Below are positions 1 to 8,603 of a DNA stretch of 64,000 nucleotides, piece after piece. Source of the stretch: Stutzerimonas stutzeri TS44. Its GTDB lineage: Bacteria > Pseudomonadota > Gammaproteobacteria > Pseudomonadales > Pseudomonadaceae. Position 1 is the first letter of the stretch. Every line of letters begins with the position of its first letter. Location: the NCBI GenBank assembly GCA_000263395.1, contig AJXE01000021.1, forward strand, positions 1 through 64,000, given 5' to 3'. Below the pieces are notes generated by a model. That model had not been told where the DNA came from, searched no databases, and was given only the letters and a program-made list of their open reading frames with translations. The translations under genes and the position numbers were made by a program.

Positions 1-1
1 T

Positions 2-250
2 GCCAGCGGCATCGGCAGCAGCGAACACTGGCAGCAGCGCTGGAGCGATGCGGGCCACAGTGCGCGCGCGCTGAGTGCGACCAGCATCGAAGTCGTCGCG
101 GTCAACGGCCACAAGCTGGTGCTGCTGCGCGAACTGCTCGGCGAAGGCGAGCCCGAGGACATCGAGATCCACCAGCCCTCGCTGGAAGACCTGTACCGCT
201 ATTACATGGAACGCGCCGGCGACGTGCGCACCCAGGAGGGCCGAGCATGA
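2..250 (+). CDS. nosF: NosF-type ABC transporter ATPase, C-terminal fragment
   Basis: The last 82 codons of a gene that begins left of the window; the nucleotide-binding motifs are therefore not visible. The fragment ends in a helical tail ([12 protein letters not shown]) typical of ABC-2 export ATPases, where that region closes the C-terminal accessory domain. Its TGA stop overlaps the ATG of the following permease (ATGA), indicating translational coupling and a shared complex. The NosF assignment rests mainly on the neighbouring NosY. NosF hydrolyses ATP to drive the NosFY exporter that, with periplasmic NosD, supports copper-centre assembly of nitrous oxide reductase. Any other ABC-2 ATPase would look the same from this fragment alone. 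Confidence 0.75.
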   Translation, partial: ASGIGSSEHWQQRWSDAGHSARALSATSIEVVAVNGHKLVLLRELLGEGEPEDIEIHQPSLEDLYRYYMERAGDVRTQEGRA

Positions 251-1077
251 AGCAGATCTGGAATATCGCCCGCAAGGAACTCAGCGACGGCCTGCGCAAC
301 CGCTGGCTGCTGGCCATCAGCCTGCTGTTCGCCGTGCTCGCGGTGGGCATCGCCTGGCTCGGCGCCGCAGCGTCCGGGCAGCTGGGCTTCACCTCGATCC
401 CGGCGACCATCGCCAGCCTGGCCAGCCTCGCGACCTTCCTGATGCCGCTGATCGCGCTGCTGCTGGCCTATGACGCCATCGTCGGCGAGGACGAGGGCGG
501 CACGCTGATGCTGCTGCTGACCTATCCGCTCGGCCGTGGGCAGATCCTGCTCGGCAAATTCGTCGGCCACGGGCTGATCCTCGCCCTGGCGGTGCTGATC
601 GGCTTCGGCTGCGCGGCCTTGGCGATCGCCCTGCTGGTCGAGGACATCGAGCTGGGCCTGCTGCTCTGGGCGTTCGGTCGCTTCATGATCTCCTCGACGC
701 TGCTGGGCTGGGTGTTCCTCGCCCTGGCCTACGTGCTCAGCGCCAAGGTCAGCGAGAAGTCGAGCGCGGCCGGGCTGGCGCTGGGCGTCTGGTTCCTCTT
801 CGTGCTGGTGTTCGACCTGGTGCTGCTGGCGCTGCTGGTGCTCAGCGAGGGCAAGTTCAGTCCCGAGCTGCTGCCCTGGCTGCTGCTGCTCAACCCCACG
901 GACATCTATCGGCTGATCAACCTGTCGGGTTTCGAGGGTGCCGGCAGCGCGATGGGCGTGCTGTCGCTGGGCAGCGACCTGCCGGTGCCCGGCGCGGTGC
1001 TCTGGCTGTGTCTGTTGGCCTGGGTCGGTACCTTGCTGCTGCTGGCCTACGGCATGTTCCGCCGGCGTCTGACCTGA
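247..1077 (+). CDS. nosY: NosY, ABC permease for nitrous oxide reductase maturation
   Basis: A 276-residue inner-membrane protein with about six hydrophobic segments and a short charged N-terminus ([20 protein letters not shown]). The length is the same as P. stutzeri NosY, and several stretches ([34 protein letters not shown]) match my memory of that protein. NosY is the permease of the NosDFY system needed to build the copper-sulfur CuZ site of N2O reductase. The start is set by the ATGA overlap with the upstream ATPase. In most denitrifying pseudomonads nosL, a copper chaperone lipoprotein, follows nosY; here nothing resembling nosL does. A generic ABC-2 permease is the alternative, but the similarity makes NosY likely. 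Confidence 0.85.
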   Translation: MKQIWNIARKELSDGLRNRWLLAISLLFAVLAVGIAWLGAAASGQLGFTSIPATIASLASLATFLMPLIALLLAYDAIVGEDEGGTLMLLLTYPLGRGQILLGKFVGHGLILALAVLIGFGCAALAIALLVEDIELGLLLWAFGRFMISSTLLGWVFLALAYVLSAKVSEKSSAAGLALGVWFLFVLVFDLVLLALLVLSEGKFSPELLPWLLLLNPTDIYRLINLSGFEGAGSAMGVLSLGSDLPVPGAVLWLCLLAWVGTLLLLAYGMFRRRLT

Positions 1078-1541
1078 TCCGAACCGCGCGCCGTACTGCC
1101 GTACCGAGAGCGGTCTCTTGTGTGCGGCCGGATTGGCAGGACCCCGGGGCAATGCCGTATCGGGGTCTTGGGCGCCGAAACTGACTGGCCAAACCGCCCG
1201 CTGGCGATGACACCGCAAACCCGAGCGCAACAGTGCCAAGCGGCTGAACAATCAGCGCCTGGCGCAGCCGTGGATCGTTCTGCTGCGGCGTGAGTACCTG
1301 GCTCTGGAGCTGCAGACGCTGGGCGATGCGCGGATCGCCGGACACCACCTGCTCGGCCAGATGGCTGGAATCGAAGCGCTCGATGCCGGGCTGCTGCACG
1401 CGCAGCGGACTGCGAAAGCCCTGCCGTAGCGCCCTGACCGCTACCAGACGAAGCAGCCTCCAGCGCTGCCACCCGCAAAAAACCGGGCTGAGGTGTGTGG
1501 CATGAGGTTCGGCTGAGTAGCGGAACGGTCGCCGATCCGGC
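1078..1541. other. 464-bp gap between nosY and the DUF2149 gene, no confident gene
   Basis: I see no complete gene here. Between about 1240 and 1430 both strands read open for roughly 60 codons. The minus-strand frame contains protein-like composition (for example SSHLAEQVVSGDPRIAQRLQ) but lacks a convincing start with a ribosome-binding site and matches no family I recognise. It could be the decayed remnant of a gene that once stood between the two clusters, or simply high-GC noise. The interval also marks the convergent junction of nosFY (plus) and the Zur-type operon (minus). Confidence 0.4.
1140..1167 (+). terminator. weak terminator-like hairpin after nosY
   Basis: A 7-bp perfect inverted repeat (GACCCCG, 14-nt loop, CGGGGTC) lies 62 bases after the nosY stop. 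It is followed by only two T residues, so an intrinsic terminator is possible but not strong. Confidence 0.3.
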
Positions 1542-1859
1542 TCAATTCGCGGCCTCCTCCGGCACATAGATCATGCGTCCATCGTTCAGGCGATAGGTGA
1601 TGCCGGCCTTGGCGCCCTGGCCCTCGCCAATCTCGCCGCTGGACTCGTACTGCTTCAGTTCCTGGCCGTCCTTGACCAGCATGCGCATGTTCGCTTCGCC
1701 GGGGTTCTCGACGATCACCACCTTGTCCTGCCTGAACGGATTGAGCGGGTTCTGCACGATGACGATGAGCAGGATGCCGATCACCACCAGGAACAGGTCG
1801 ATCAGGTTGACCACCGTAAGCAGCGGATCGTCCTCGTCGTCATGGTCGAGAAAGCGCAT
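1542..1859 (-). CDS. DUF2149 membrane protein, ExbD-like partner
   Basis: A 105-residue protein with an acidic N-terminus (MRFLDHDDEDDPL), one membrane span at about residues 18-38 (LFLVVIGILLIVIVQ) and a C-terminal periplasmic domain. This is the layout of ExbD/TolR, and DUF2149 proteins are habitually encoded beside a MotA/TolQ/ExbB-family gene, as here. The ATG was chosen because it forms an ATGA overlap with the upstream channel gene and puts the acidic segment right before the membrane span. It is the last gene of the presumed Zur-controlled operon. The likely role is to couple proton flow through the channel to a periplasmic or outer-membrane partner; the direct partner is not established. 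Confidence 0.75.
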   Translation of the reverse strand: MRFLDHDDEDDPLLTVVNLIDLFLVVIGILLIVIVQNPLNPFRQDKVVIVENPGEANMRMLVKDGQELKQYESSGEIGEGQGAKAGITYRLNDGRMIYVPEEAAN

Positions 1860-2335
1860 CAGCTCTGTTCTCCCGCTCGTTCGATGACGCGCAGTTCCTG
1901 CAGCAACCAGCGGCGGCGCACGGTGAGCACGAAGAACGCGATGCTGGCGGCGACCAGCGCGAGGATCACGGCGGAGAAGGCGACCACCAGGTTCTCGCCG
2001 ATGCCCTTGGCGTCGCTTTCGGTCAACGCCAGCAGGGCGGGGCCCATCGGAATCATGGTCGCGACCAGGCCCAGCATCGGGGCGCTGCGCGAGGTGACGC
2101 GCAGCCATTCCAGGCGCCGCATGATCCACAGCTCGAGATCGTCACTGGTGCCGCCGTGGGTGCGCTGATGGGCGGCAAGCGCCGAGCGATAGCGGCCATT
2201 GCGCCGCTGCCAGGCCTCCATCATGAAGCTGCCCAGCGCAACGAAGGCATAGGCCAGCGCGGCCAGAATCAGCAGCAGCACGGGTACGAGAAAGAGACGG
2301 GTCAGTTCGTAAAGACTGGTTTCAAGAATGGTCAT
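1859..2335 (-). CDS. MotA/TolQ/ExbB family proton channel protein
   Basis: A 158-residue inner-membrane protein with spans at roughly residues 14-38, 86-105 and 115-140. The second and third carry the small-residue, glycine-rich character of the ExbB/TolQ/MotA channel core (PMLGLVATMIPMGPALLAL). It is shorter than ExbB (about 240 residues), as is usual for the version found next to CobN-like genes. It overlaps the DUF2149 gene by four bases and lies 18 bases after the CobN-like gene, so the three are probably translated together. It likely forms a stator complex with the DUF2149 protein that uses proton-motive force. No TonB is encoded beside it, so what it drives is open. Confidence 0.8.
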   Translation of the reverse strand: MTILETSLYELTRLFLVPVLLLILAALAYAFVALGSFMMEAWQRRNGRYRSALAAHQRTHGGTSDDLELWIMRRLEWLRVTSRSAPMLGLVATMIPMGPALLALTESDAKGIGENLVVAFSAVILALVAASIAFFVLTVRRRWLLQELRVIERAGEQS

Positions 2336-2353
2336 CGGCTTCGTTTCGTTGGG

Positions 2354-5300
2354 TTAGCGGAGGATGGCGGTGCGGCGATTGGCCCGTTGCTGCTGCAGCG
2401 CGCCGAACAGTACGGGCAGCAACAGCGCGCCGAGGCCAAGCAGCAGGCGCCAGGGGGATGGCTCGTCGGCAGGCTGCTCGGGCACCTGCTGCAGCACCTG
2501 GCCGCGGACGGTTTCGCCAGCGGCGGCGGTGTCGGATGCGGTTGCGTCGGCGACCGCTGGCGAGGCCGACAGCGCCAGGCCGAAGCCGCCGGCCATGCGC
2601 TCGATGAACTCGCGGGTCGCCGGCTCGCCCGCGGCGGCGCCGTGCTCGGTGGTCAACGCCTGCCAGCGCTCGACCAGTTCGCGTCGGGTCTCGGCGGGGG
2701 CATCCCAGTAGCCCTTGCGGACGGCCTCGACCATGCGCTCGATCAACTGCACCTGGGCCGTGGGATTGTGTGCCTCGAACCACTGGTCGAGACCGAGTTC
2801 GCGCCGGTCGTTGATGAAGGTGTCATGCAGCGCCTGCCACTGGTCGGTACGCACCATGCTGCGCTCGGCCGCCTGCCAGCCCCACAGATTGTTGGCCACG
2901 TTCAGCACTTCCAGCGTGCCGGCGTAGCCTTCCTGCTGCATGGCCGCGATCCACTGCGGGTTCAGGTAGCGGCTGCGCAACTCGCCGGCGAGATAGCTGG
3001 CCGCCCCGCTGGTGCGCGGTTCGCGCTTGCGCAGGTCGGAGATGTAGAGCGACGGGCTCGCGCCGTCCAGATGACGGACGGCCAGGGCAAGCCCGCCCAG
3101 GTACTCGAAGGGATGGTCGGTGGCGAGCACTCCGTTCAGTTCGCTGGAGCGCGCCATGACCGCTGCCTGGACGTCTTTGAGCTGTTCGGCGAAGAGGTTC
3201 TGGCCGTCGATCTTCTCGCCCCAGCTGCGCGTGCCGTAGCCATATTGCAGGCGCGCCAGAAACTGCTCGGCCAGTTCCGAGTCGTCTTCCCAGCTCGTCG
3301 AGTCCAGGGTCAGCTGCGACACGCCGGTGCCGTAGTCGCCCGGCTCGTTGCCGAACAGGCGCAACTGCGACAGGCGCTCGGCGGTAGCGGCCGGCATGCC
3401 CTGGTCGCGCAGCCGATGCGCCAGGGCGCGGCTGTTGTCGGCTACGGCGTTGCCCGGTTTCTCCAGGCGTGCGAGCCGTTCGACCACATCGGCCAGCAGG
3501 CGCATGAAGCCATCGAACTGGTCACGGTAGACGCTGGTGACCTGCACCACGACATCGACGCGCGGCCGGCCAAGTTCGGCCGTCGGGATGATCTCGAGCG
3601 CCTGCACACGTCCGCCGGCATCCCACACGGGGCGCACGCCCAGCGCATGCAGCACCTGGCTTTCGAGGATGCCCAGGTGGCGCATGGCTTCGGACGACCA
3701 CAGGCTGAAGGCGAGCTTGCGCGGCATCGCGCCTGCGTGTTCCTGGCGATAGGTTTCGAGCAGTTGCTCCAGTGCCTTGCCGCCGGCCTCGTAGGCTGCG
3801 CGGGTCGGCAGCTTGTCCGCCTCGAAGGCGTAGAGATTGCGGCCGCTGGGCACGCCCGGATTACGCACCGGATCGCCGCCAGCGCCGGGGGCGACGAAGC
3901 CGCCGGCGAGCCCGGCCAGCAGTGCTTCGATTTCCCCGGTCTCGGCCAGCTGGGCATCCAGCGCGACGGCCCGTTCGATGTGCGCGCGAACGCGCACGTC
4001 GCTGAGCGAATCGAGGCTTTCGCCGTCGCGAACGAAGCGCTGGAGGATGCGATAGGGCAGGCTCGCCTGCAGCCCGGTGAAGTCTTCGGCCAGCGGCTCG
4101 CCTTCGTTCTGGCCCAGGGCCTGGAGGTACGGTCGGCCCAACTGCTGCAGCACCGTGGCCAGGCGATGTTCGGCCGCGGCCGGTTCGCCGAAGGTATGCA
4201 GGCCCAGCGGCAGGTTGGCCTGCGCCATCTCGTGCAGGTGATCGTGCAACGCCTGCAGGAAGCCCTCGGGCTCGGCGCGCATGCGCGCTTCAGCCCAGCC
4301 CAGATCGGCCGGCATGCCGTGTTGCCGCGCGGCCTGGCGGATGCGCTCGCCGGTGGTCTCACGCACTACACCCTCGTCGAGCTGCTGGTATTGGTGAATC
4401 AGCTCATGCAGATCGCGCAACTCGTCGTAGAGCCCGGCGGGCGCGAAGGGGGGCGTCTGATGGCTGATAGTCACGGCGCGGCCCCGGCGGCGGGCCTGGA
4501 TGGCTTCGCCGATGTTGTCCTGGATGTAGGGGTAGAACACCGGCAGGTCATCCACGGCGAGGAACGGATAGTCGCCCACGGCGAGCCCCCGATCCTTGCC
4601 CGGCAGCCATTCCTGCGTGCCGTGGGTGCCGAAGTGGATCAGCGCGTCGGCCTTGAAGTCCTCTCGCAGCGCCTGGTAGGCCGCGAGATAGAGGTGGTCG
4701 GGCGGGAGCTTGCTGTCGTGGTACGCCTCGCCCGGACGACCGGCGCGAGGCGGTTGCGGCAGCAGCAACAGCTTGCCGAGGCGCACGCCGGGGATGATGA
4801 AGTGGGGCTGGCCGTCCATCTCGCGCAGCGCCCAATGCCCGGCGGGATCGCCCCAGCGCTCGACCAGCGCCTGTCGGCTCGGTTCTGGCAGGCCCGCGAG
4901 CCAGCGTTGGTATTCAGCCAGCGGCAGTGCGATGGCGAGCCTGTCGGCGAGCAGGGCGTCGAGAGTTTCCGGACGGTGATAGCCGCCCAGCAGGCGCTGC
5001 GCGAGGTCGATCAGTTCGCTCTCGCTGCGCTCCGGCACCCTGTAGCCGGCCCGCTGCAGCGCGGCCAGCAGGTTGGCGAGACTGCGTGGCACGTTGAGGT
5101 TCGACGCCGCGACATTCTTCTCGCCCTCGGGATGGTTCCAGAACATCAGCGCCAGATGCTTCTCGGAGGCGGGCAGGTGACGCAGCCGGGCAAGGCGATC
5201 GGCCTTGGCCAGCAGGGCGTCGAGCTGTTCGGCAATGGGCGTCGGCTCGCCATTCTCGACGGCGGCGATCACCAGCGGATCGCTCATGCCCCAGGTTTCC

Positions 5301-6247
5301 GGAACGCTCAGCAGGGTGGCGGCGGGGCGGGGCGTGATACCGCTGGCCGAGGCCCGCCAGTGCGCACGGTCACCCTCGCGCCAGGTGAGCGTGGCCAGCA
5401 CCGGGATGCCGAGCGCGAGGAACTCGGCCTGGCGCGCCGGCCCGTTCTGCATGTGCTGCAGGTTGACGAGCACGTCGCTGCGCGCCGGGCCGAGCACCTG
5501 CGTGAGTGCCTGGGGATTTTTGTCGTCCATCCAGAACGCCATCGGCGCCTGACCACGTGCCTCGCTGCGGGCGATCAGGGCATCAATCAGCCGCAGCTGA
5601 TCGTCGACCAGTGCCCCGCGGTGAATGGCGAAGGCCACTCGTGGCGCGTCGGCTGCCCAGCGCTCGGCACCCCAGGCCAGGTAATCCTCCACGCGCGCGA
5701 AGGGTTCCGGTGCCGCGGGATGGTAGAAGCCGGCGTCGCCCAGCGGGCTGGGAGGCGGTATCGCGTCCACCGCCGCGCCGTCGTGCCAGGCGCGCAGGTA
5801 GGCGAACAGGTGCCGCAGGTTCTGCTGGCCGCCATTGGCGTAGTAACCGATCAGCCGCCTGGCCACCGGATCTGGCAGGTTGCCGAATGCGGGCGGGCCG
5901 CCGCCGACGCGAATCCACGCGGTGTCGCTGGTGCCAAGCCGGTCGCCGAAGGCCTGCTGCACCGCCGCCAGATCGGCGGGACGCGGGGTGTCGAGGATGA
6001 GCAGGTCGGGCTCGCCGGCCGCGTCCTGCCGCCCGCTCGATGAGACCGCCGGCGCGCGGTCCAGCACGATGCCCGACTCGGCGGCGAGCAGCGCGAGCCG
6101 GTCGATCTTGCCCTGCAGCACGAATTCGCTCGTCAGGACCTGCACGGCGAGACACTCGTCGCGTGGCGGGTCGGCCAGCGCCGGCGCCGGCGCGCTCCAG
6201 CCGGCCAGCGCGAGGATGGCCAGGCCCGTGTTGATCAGTGCGCGCAT
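2354..6247 (-). CDS. exported, membrane-anchored CobN-like metal chelatase subunit
   Basis: A 1297-residue CobN/ChlH/BchH superfamily protein. The family hallmark HFGTHGTQEWLPGK is present at about residues 534-550. Two features set it apart from cytoplasmic CobN: a cleavable-looking signal peptide (residues 1-25, ending ALA before DPP) and a single membrane span near residues 1266-1284 followed by a basic tail. Together these place the large catalytic-type domain in the periplasm. No CobS, CobT, ChlD or ChlI partner is encoded nearby, so ATP-driven cobalt insertion is unlikely. From memory, comparable proteins are HmuS of Bacteroidota haem-uptake operons and P. aeruginosa PA1923, which is induced by zinc starvation. 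It may remove metal from, or insert it into, an imported tetrapyrrole. The start lies one base after the receptor stop. Confidence 0.85.
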   Translation of the reverse strand: MRALINTGLAILALAGWSAPAPALADPPRDECLAVQVLTSEFVLQGKIDRLALLAAESGIVLDRAPAVSSSGRQDAAGEPDLLILDTPRPADLAAVQQAFGDRLGTSDTAWIRVGGGPPAFGNLPDPVARRLIGYYANGGQQNLRHLFAYLRAWHDGAAVDAIPPPSPLGDAGFYHPAAPEPFARVEDYLAWGAERWAADAPRVAFAIHRGALVDDQLRLIDALIARSEARGQAPMAFWMDDKNPQALTQVLGPARSDVLVNLQHMQNGPARQAEFLALGIPVLATLTWREGDRAHWRASASGITPRPAATLLSVPETWGMSDPLVIAAVENGEPTPIAEQLDALLAKADRLARLRHLPASEKHLALMFWNHPEGEKNVAASNLNVPRSLANLLAALQRAGYRVPERSESELIDLAQRLLGGYHRPETLDALLADRLAIALPLAEYQRWLAGLPEPSRQALVERWGDPAGHWALREMDGQPHFIIPGVRLGKLLLLPQPPRAGRPGEAYHDSKLPPDHLYLAAYQALREDFKADALIHFGTHGTQEWLPGKDRGLAVGDYPFLAVDDLPVFYPYIQDNIGEAIQARRRGRAVTISHQTPPFAPAGLYDELRDLHELIHQYQQLDEGVVRETTGERIRQAARQHGMPADLGWAEARMRAEPEGFLQALHDHLHEMAQANLPLGLHTFGEPAAAEHRLATVLQQLGRPYLQALGQNEGEPLAEDFTGLQASLPYRILQRFVRDGESLDSLSDVRVRAHIERAVALDAQLAETGEIEALLAGLAGGFVAPGAGGDPVRNPGVPSGRNLYAFEADKLPTRAAYEAGGKALEQLLETYRQEHAGAMPRKLAFSLWSSEAMRHLGILESQVLHALGVRPVWDAGGRVQALEIIPTAELGRPRVDVVVQVTSVYRDQFDGFMRLLADVVERLARLEKPGNAVADNSRALAHRLRDQGMPAATAERLSQLRLFGNEPGDYGTGVSQLTLDSTSWEDDSELAEQFLARLQYGYGTRSWGEKIDGQNLFAEQLKDVQAAVMARSSELNGVLATDHPFEYLGGLALAVRHLDGASPSLYISDLRKREPRTSGAASYLAGELRSRYLNPQWIAAMQQEGYAGTLEVLNVANNLWGWQAAERSMVRTDQWQALHDTFINDRRELGLDQWFEAHNPTAQVQLIERMVEAVRKGYWDAPAETRRELVERWQALTTEHGAAAGEPATREFIERMAGGFGLALSASPAVADATASDTAAAGETVRGQVLQQVPEQPADEPSPWRLLLGLGALLLPVLFGALQQQRANRRTAILR

Positions 6248-6248
6248 G

Positions 6249-8207
6249 TCAGAAGCTCAGGCTCACGCCGACGTGATAGGTGCGTCCGGGTTCGGCGAAG
6301 GTGAAGTTGTCCGCCGCGTCGCTGAAACCCTCGTCGGTGAGGTTCTCGATGCCGCCGCGCACGCTGAGGCTGTCGGTGAGGCGCTGGGTCAGCTCCAGGT
6401 GCCAGAGGCTGTAGGCGGGCATCGCGTGGGCGGTGTTGCTGGAGTAGGTGAGCTGGCTGCCGACGTACTCGCCCCGCAGTTGCCCGGTGAAGCGCGCGCT
6501 GGGCGTCCATTGCAGCCGGGTATTGGCCAGATGGCGCGCGCGGTCGCCGAGCCGGCGGTCGGCGCTGCGGTCGATGGCATCGAGGTAGGTGTAGTTCAGC
6601 TCCCAGCGCAGGTTGGCCGGCAGGTCCAGGCCACCACCCAGTTCGAGCCCGCGAATGCGCGCCTCGTCGACGTTGTCGTAATTGCGCACCTCCCGGCCGC
6701 GCACTCCGCAGCTGGCGACGCATACGGTCTGGATCAGCCCGCGCAGGTTGTTCTGGAACAGTCCGGCATTCAGCGACCAGTCGGCGGCCTGATAGTCCGC
6801 GCTGAGTTCGTAGGTGGTGTTGATCTCCGGTTCGAGATCGGGGTTGCCGTAGATGGTGAACATCCCGCCACCGCCGATGGCCGAGTAGCCCGGGGAAAGC
6901 TGCTTGAGCGTCGGTGCCTTGAAGCCACGCCCGCCGCCGCCCTTGATCGTCAGCGCATCGGTGACGTGATGCACGAGGTAGGCGCGCGGGCTGTTGTGCC
7001 AGCCGTACGTCTCATGCCGGTCGAAACGGTTTCCCAGCACGAGCGACCACGCCGGGGCGAGTTCGATTTCATCCTGCAGGAACAGCGCGCGATGGATGAT
7101 CTGCGCATCGCCGCTGGCGAAACCGCGGTCCTCCAGTTGCTCCCGACGCCATTCGCCGCCCAGGCTGAACAGGTGTGCAGCGGCCGCCAGGCTGACGCTG
7201 CCGTCGATGACATCATCGGTGAGTTCCTGGCGCGGCGAGGTGGGCACGACGCCGTTGGTGTAACGGTTGGTGCGTTCGAGCGTGTTGCGATAGGCGCGCA
7301 CGGAGCTGTTGCCCCATGACCAGTCACCACGGTGCGCGAGGGAAAACCGCTCGCGCTCGATGCGGTCGTGCGATTCGTATTCGACCGGCGCGCGGCCGCC
7401 GCTGCGGGTGTTGCGCCAGCGGTCTTCCTGGCCGCTGGCGAAGCCGAAGTCGATGCGTTGCGCGGCATCCGGCGTCCAGCTGAGCGTGGCGCTCGCGCTG
7501 TCGGCATCGCGGCCTTCGATCTCGGACAGGGCCGCGTCGCGGTGCAGCGGTGTTTCCTGCCGCTGGCGCGTCTCGCCGGTGAGCGACAGGCCGAGCACGC
7601 CGGGCACCAGCGGACCACCGGCGTAGACACCCAATTGGTGTGTCTGGCCGCCGCGGTCATCTTCCCGGACGCCACCGTTGAGCTGCGCCGCGCCCTGCCA
7701 GGCATCCGTGCTGCGTCGGGTGATGACGTTCACCACGCCGCCGAGCGCCTCGGACCCGTACAGCGAGGACATCGGTCCACGCACCACCTCGATGCGCTCG
7801 ATGGCCTCGACCGGCACCCAGCCCAGATCGTAATCGGCATGCGCTACCGCGCCCGCGCCGTTGCCGATGCGCTGGCCATCGACCAGCACCAGCGTGTGTT
7901 CGCTGCCCATCCCGCGAATGCTCACGCCGCGGCGGGTCATGCCGATGCCGGTGAACTGCAGTCCCGGGGTGCCGCGCAACGCATCCTCGAGATCCTGCAC
8001 GGGCCGCAGGGCCAGCTCCTCACGGGTGATGATCGTCATGCTGGCGGGAGCATCCTCGAGTGCCCGCACGGTGGAGGTCGCAGTCACGACGGTGGATTCG
8101 AGATGCAGCGTCGGTTCGGCGCCGAAGGCGGTCAGCGGCAGGAGGACGAGGGTGGGAATGAGGCGAGCGCGAGGGCACGCAACACGCGAACGGTTACGGC
8201 GGGACAT
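6249..8207 (-). CDS. TonB-dependent outer-membrane receptor (CirA/BtuB-like)
   Basis: A 652-residue receptor. After a basic signal peptide ending in AFGA come a TonB-box-like segment (STVVTAT), the plug domain with LEDALRGTPG and RGMGSEHTLVLVDG, and a barrel ending in phenylalanine (YHVGVSLSF). The ATG at 8207 was preferred to upstream alternatives because it starts the signal peptide and has an AAGGA site. The stop is one base from the start of the CobN-like gene. Colicin I receptor and cobalamin receptors share this plug type. The Zur-type box upstream of the operon suggests it imports a zinc-, cobalt- or tetrapyrrole-containing ligand for the CobN-like protein, but the ligand cannot be read from sequence. 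Confidence 0.88.
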   Translation of the reverse strand: MSRRNRSRVACPRARLIPTLVLLPLTAFGAEPTLHLESTVVTATSTVRALEDAPASMTIITREELALRPVQDLEDALRGTPGLQFTGIGMTRRGVSIRGMGSEHTLVLVDGQRIGNGAGAVAHADYDLGWVPVEAIERIEVVRGPMSSLYGSEALGGVVNVITRRSTDAWQGAAQLNGGVREDDRGGQTHQLGVYAGGPLVPGVLGLSLTGETRQRQETPLHRDAALSEIEGRDADSASATLSWTPDAAQRIDFGFASGQEDRWRNTRSGGRAPVEYESHDRIERERFSLAHRGDWSWGNSSVRAYRNTLERTNRYTNGVVPTSPRQELTDDVIDGSVSLAAAAHLFSLGGEWRREQLEDRGFASGDAQIIHRALFLQDEIELAPAWSLVLGNRFDRHETYGWHNSPRAYLVHHVTDALTIKGGGGRGFKAPTLKQLSPGYSAIGGGGMFTIYGNPDLEPEINTTYELSADYQAADWSLNAGLFQNNLRGLIQTVCVASCGVRGREVRNYDNVDEARIRGLELGGGLDLPANLRWELNYTYLDAIDRSADRRLGDRARHLANTRLQWTPSARFTGQLRGEYVGSQLTYSSNTAHAMPAYSLWHLELTQRLTDSLSVRGGIENLTDEGFSDAADNFTFAEPGRTYHVGVSLSF

Positions 8208-8300
8208 CGATCGTGTTCCTTGAAAAGCATTGACAGAGGCGCACCGGGGCGTCGTCCGCGCGGCTTCGAGCGGACTGGCACCTTGCGACAAGTGAGGGGA

Positions 8301-8558
8301 TTACTTCTTCGAGGCAAAGCCCGCGAAGCGTTTGTTGAAGCCGGCGACGCGACCTTCGGAGGTGGTTTTGCGCTGCTTGCCGGTATAGATCGGATGCGAG
8401 GCGCTGGACACGTCGAGGGCAATGTACGGATAGGTGTTGCCGTCGGTGTGCTGATGGGTGCGCGTGGTTTCAGCGGTCGAGCCGATCAGGAAATAGACGT
8501 CGGCCGCCGTGTCGTGGAACAGCACGGGGCGATAGTCGGGGTGGATACCTGGCTTCAT
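8301..8558 (-). CDS. rpmE2: 50S ribosomal protein L31 type B, zinc-independent paralogue
   Basis: An 85-residue L31 type B protein (begins [16 protein letters not shown], contains TGKQRK and GFNKRF). It contains no cysteine, so it cannot bind the zinc carried by the C+ form of L31. Such C- paralogues replace the zinc form during zinc starvation, releasing zinc, and are normally repressed by Zur. The ATG at 8558 has a GGAGGT site seven bases upstream; a longer reading frame reaching 8633 would run across the Zur-type box and is not credible. It is the first gene behind that box, with 93 bases separating it from the receptor gene, so it may be cotranscribed with the receptor and CobN-like genes. 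Confidence 0.95.
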   Translation of the reverse strand: MKPGIHPDYRPVLFHDTAADVYFLIGSTAETTRTHQHTDGNTYPYIALDVSSASHPIYTGKQRKTTSEGRVAGFNKRFAGFASKK

Positions 8559-8588
8559 GAAGCACCTCCGAGTGAGTGTGAAAGTAGA

Positions 8589-8603
8589 TGTTATACCATA
8601 ACA
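8589..8603 (-). promoter_or_regulatory. Zur-type operator
   Basis: TGTTATACCATAACA is a perfect inverted repeat (TGTTAT-N3-ATAACA) matching the core of gammaproteobacterial Zur boxes. It lies 31 bases upstream of the rpmE2 start, where zinc-loaded Zur would block the promoter. Zinc limitation would then switch on rpmE2 and probably the receptor, CobN-like, channel and DUF2149 genes. Confidence 0.8.

Noticed and set aside
2156..6043. A 1295-codon open frame on the plus strand opposite the CobN-like gene
   Set aside because: It is antisense to a gene with a recognisable signal peptide and family motifs. Its translation is rich in Gly, Arg, Gln and His with no domain, which is typical of high-GC shadow frames.
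2354..6247. Cobaltochelatase CobN of vitamin B12 synthesis
   Set aside because: Signal peptide and C-terminal anchor put it outside the cytoplasm, and no cob genes or CobST partners are nearby.
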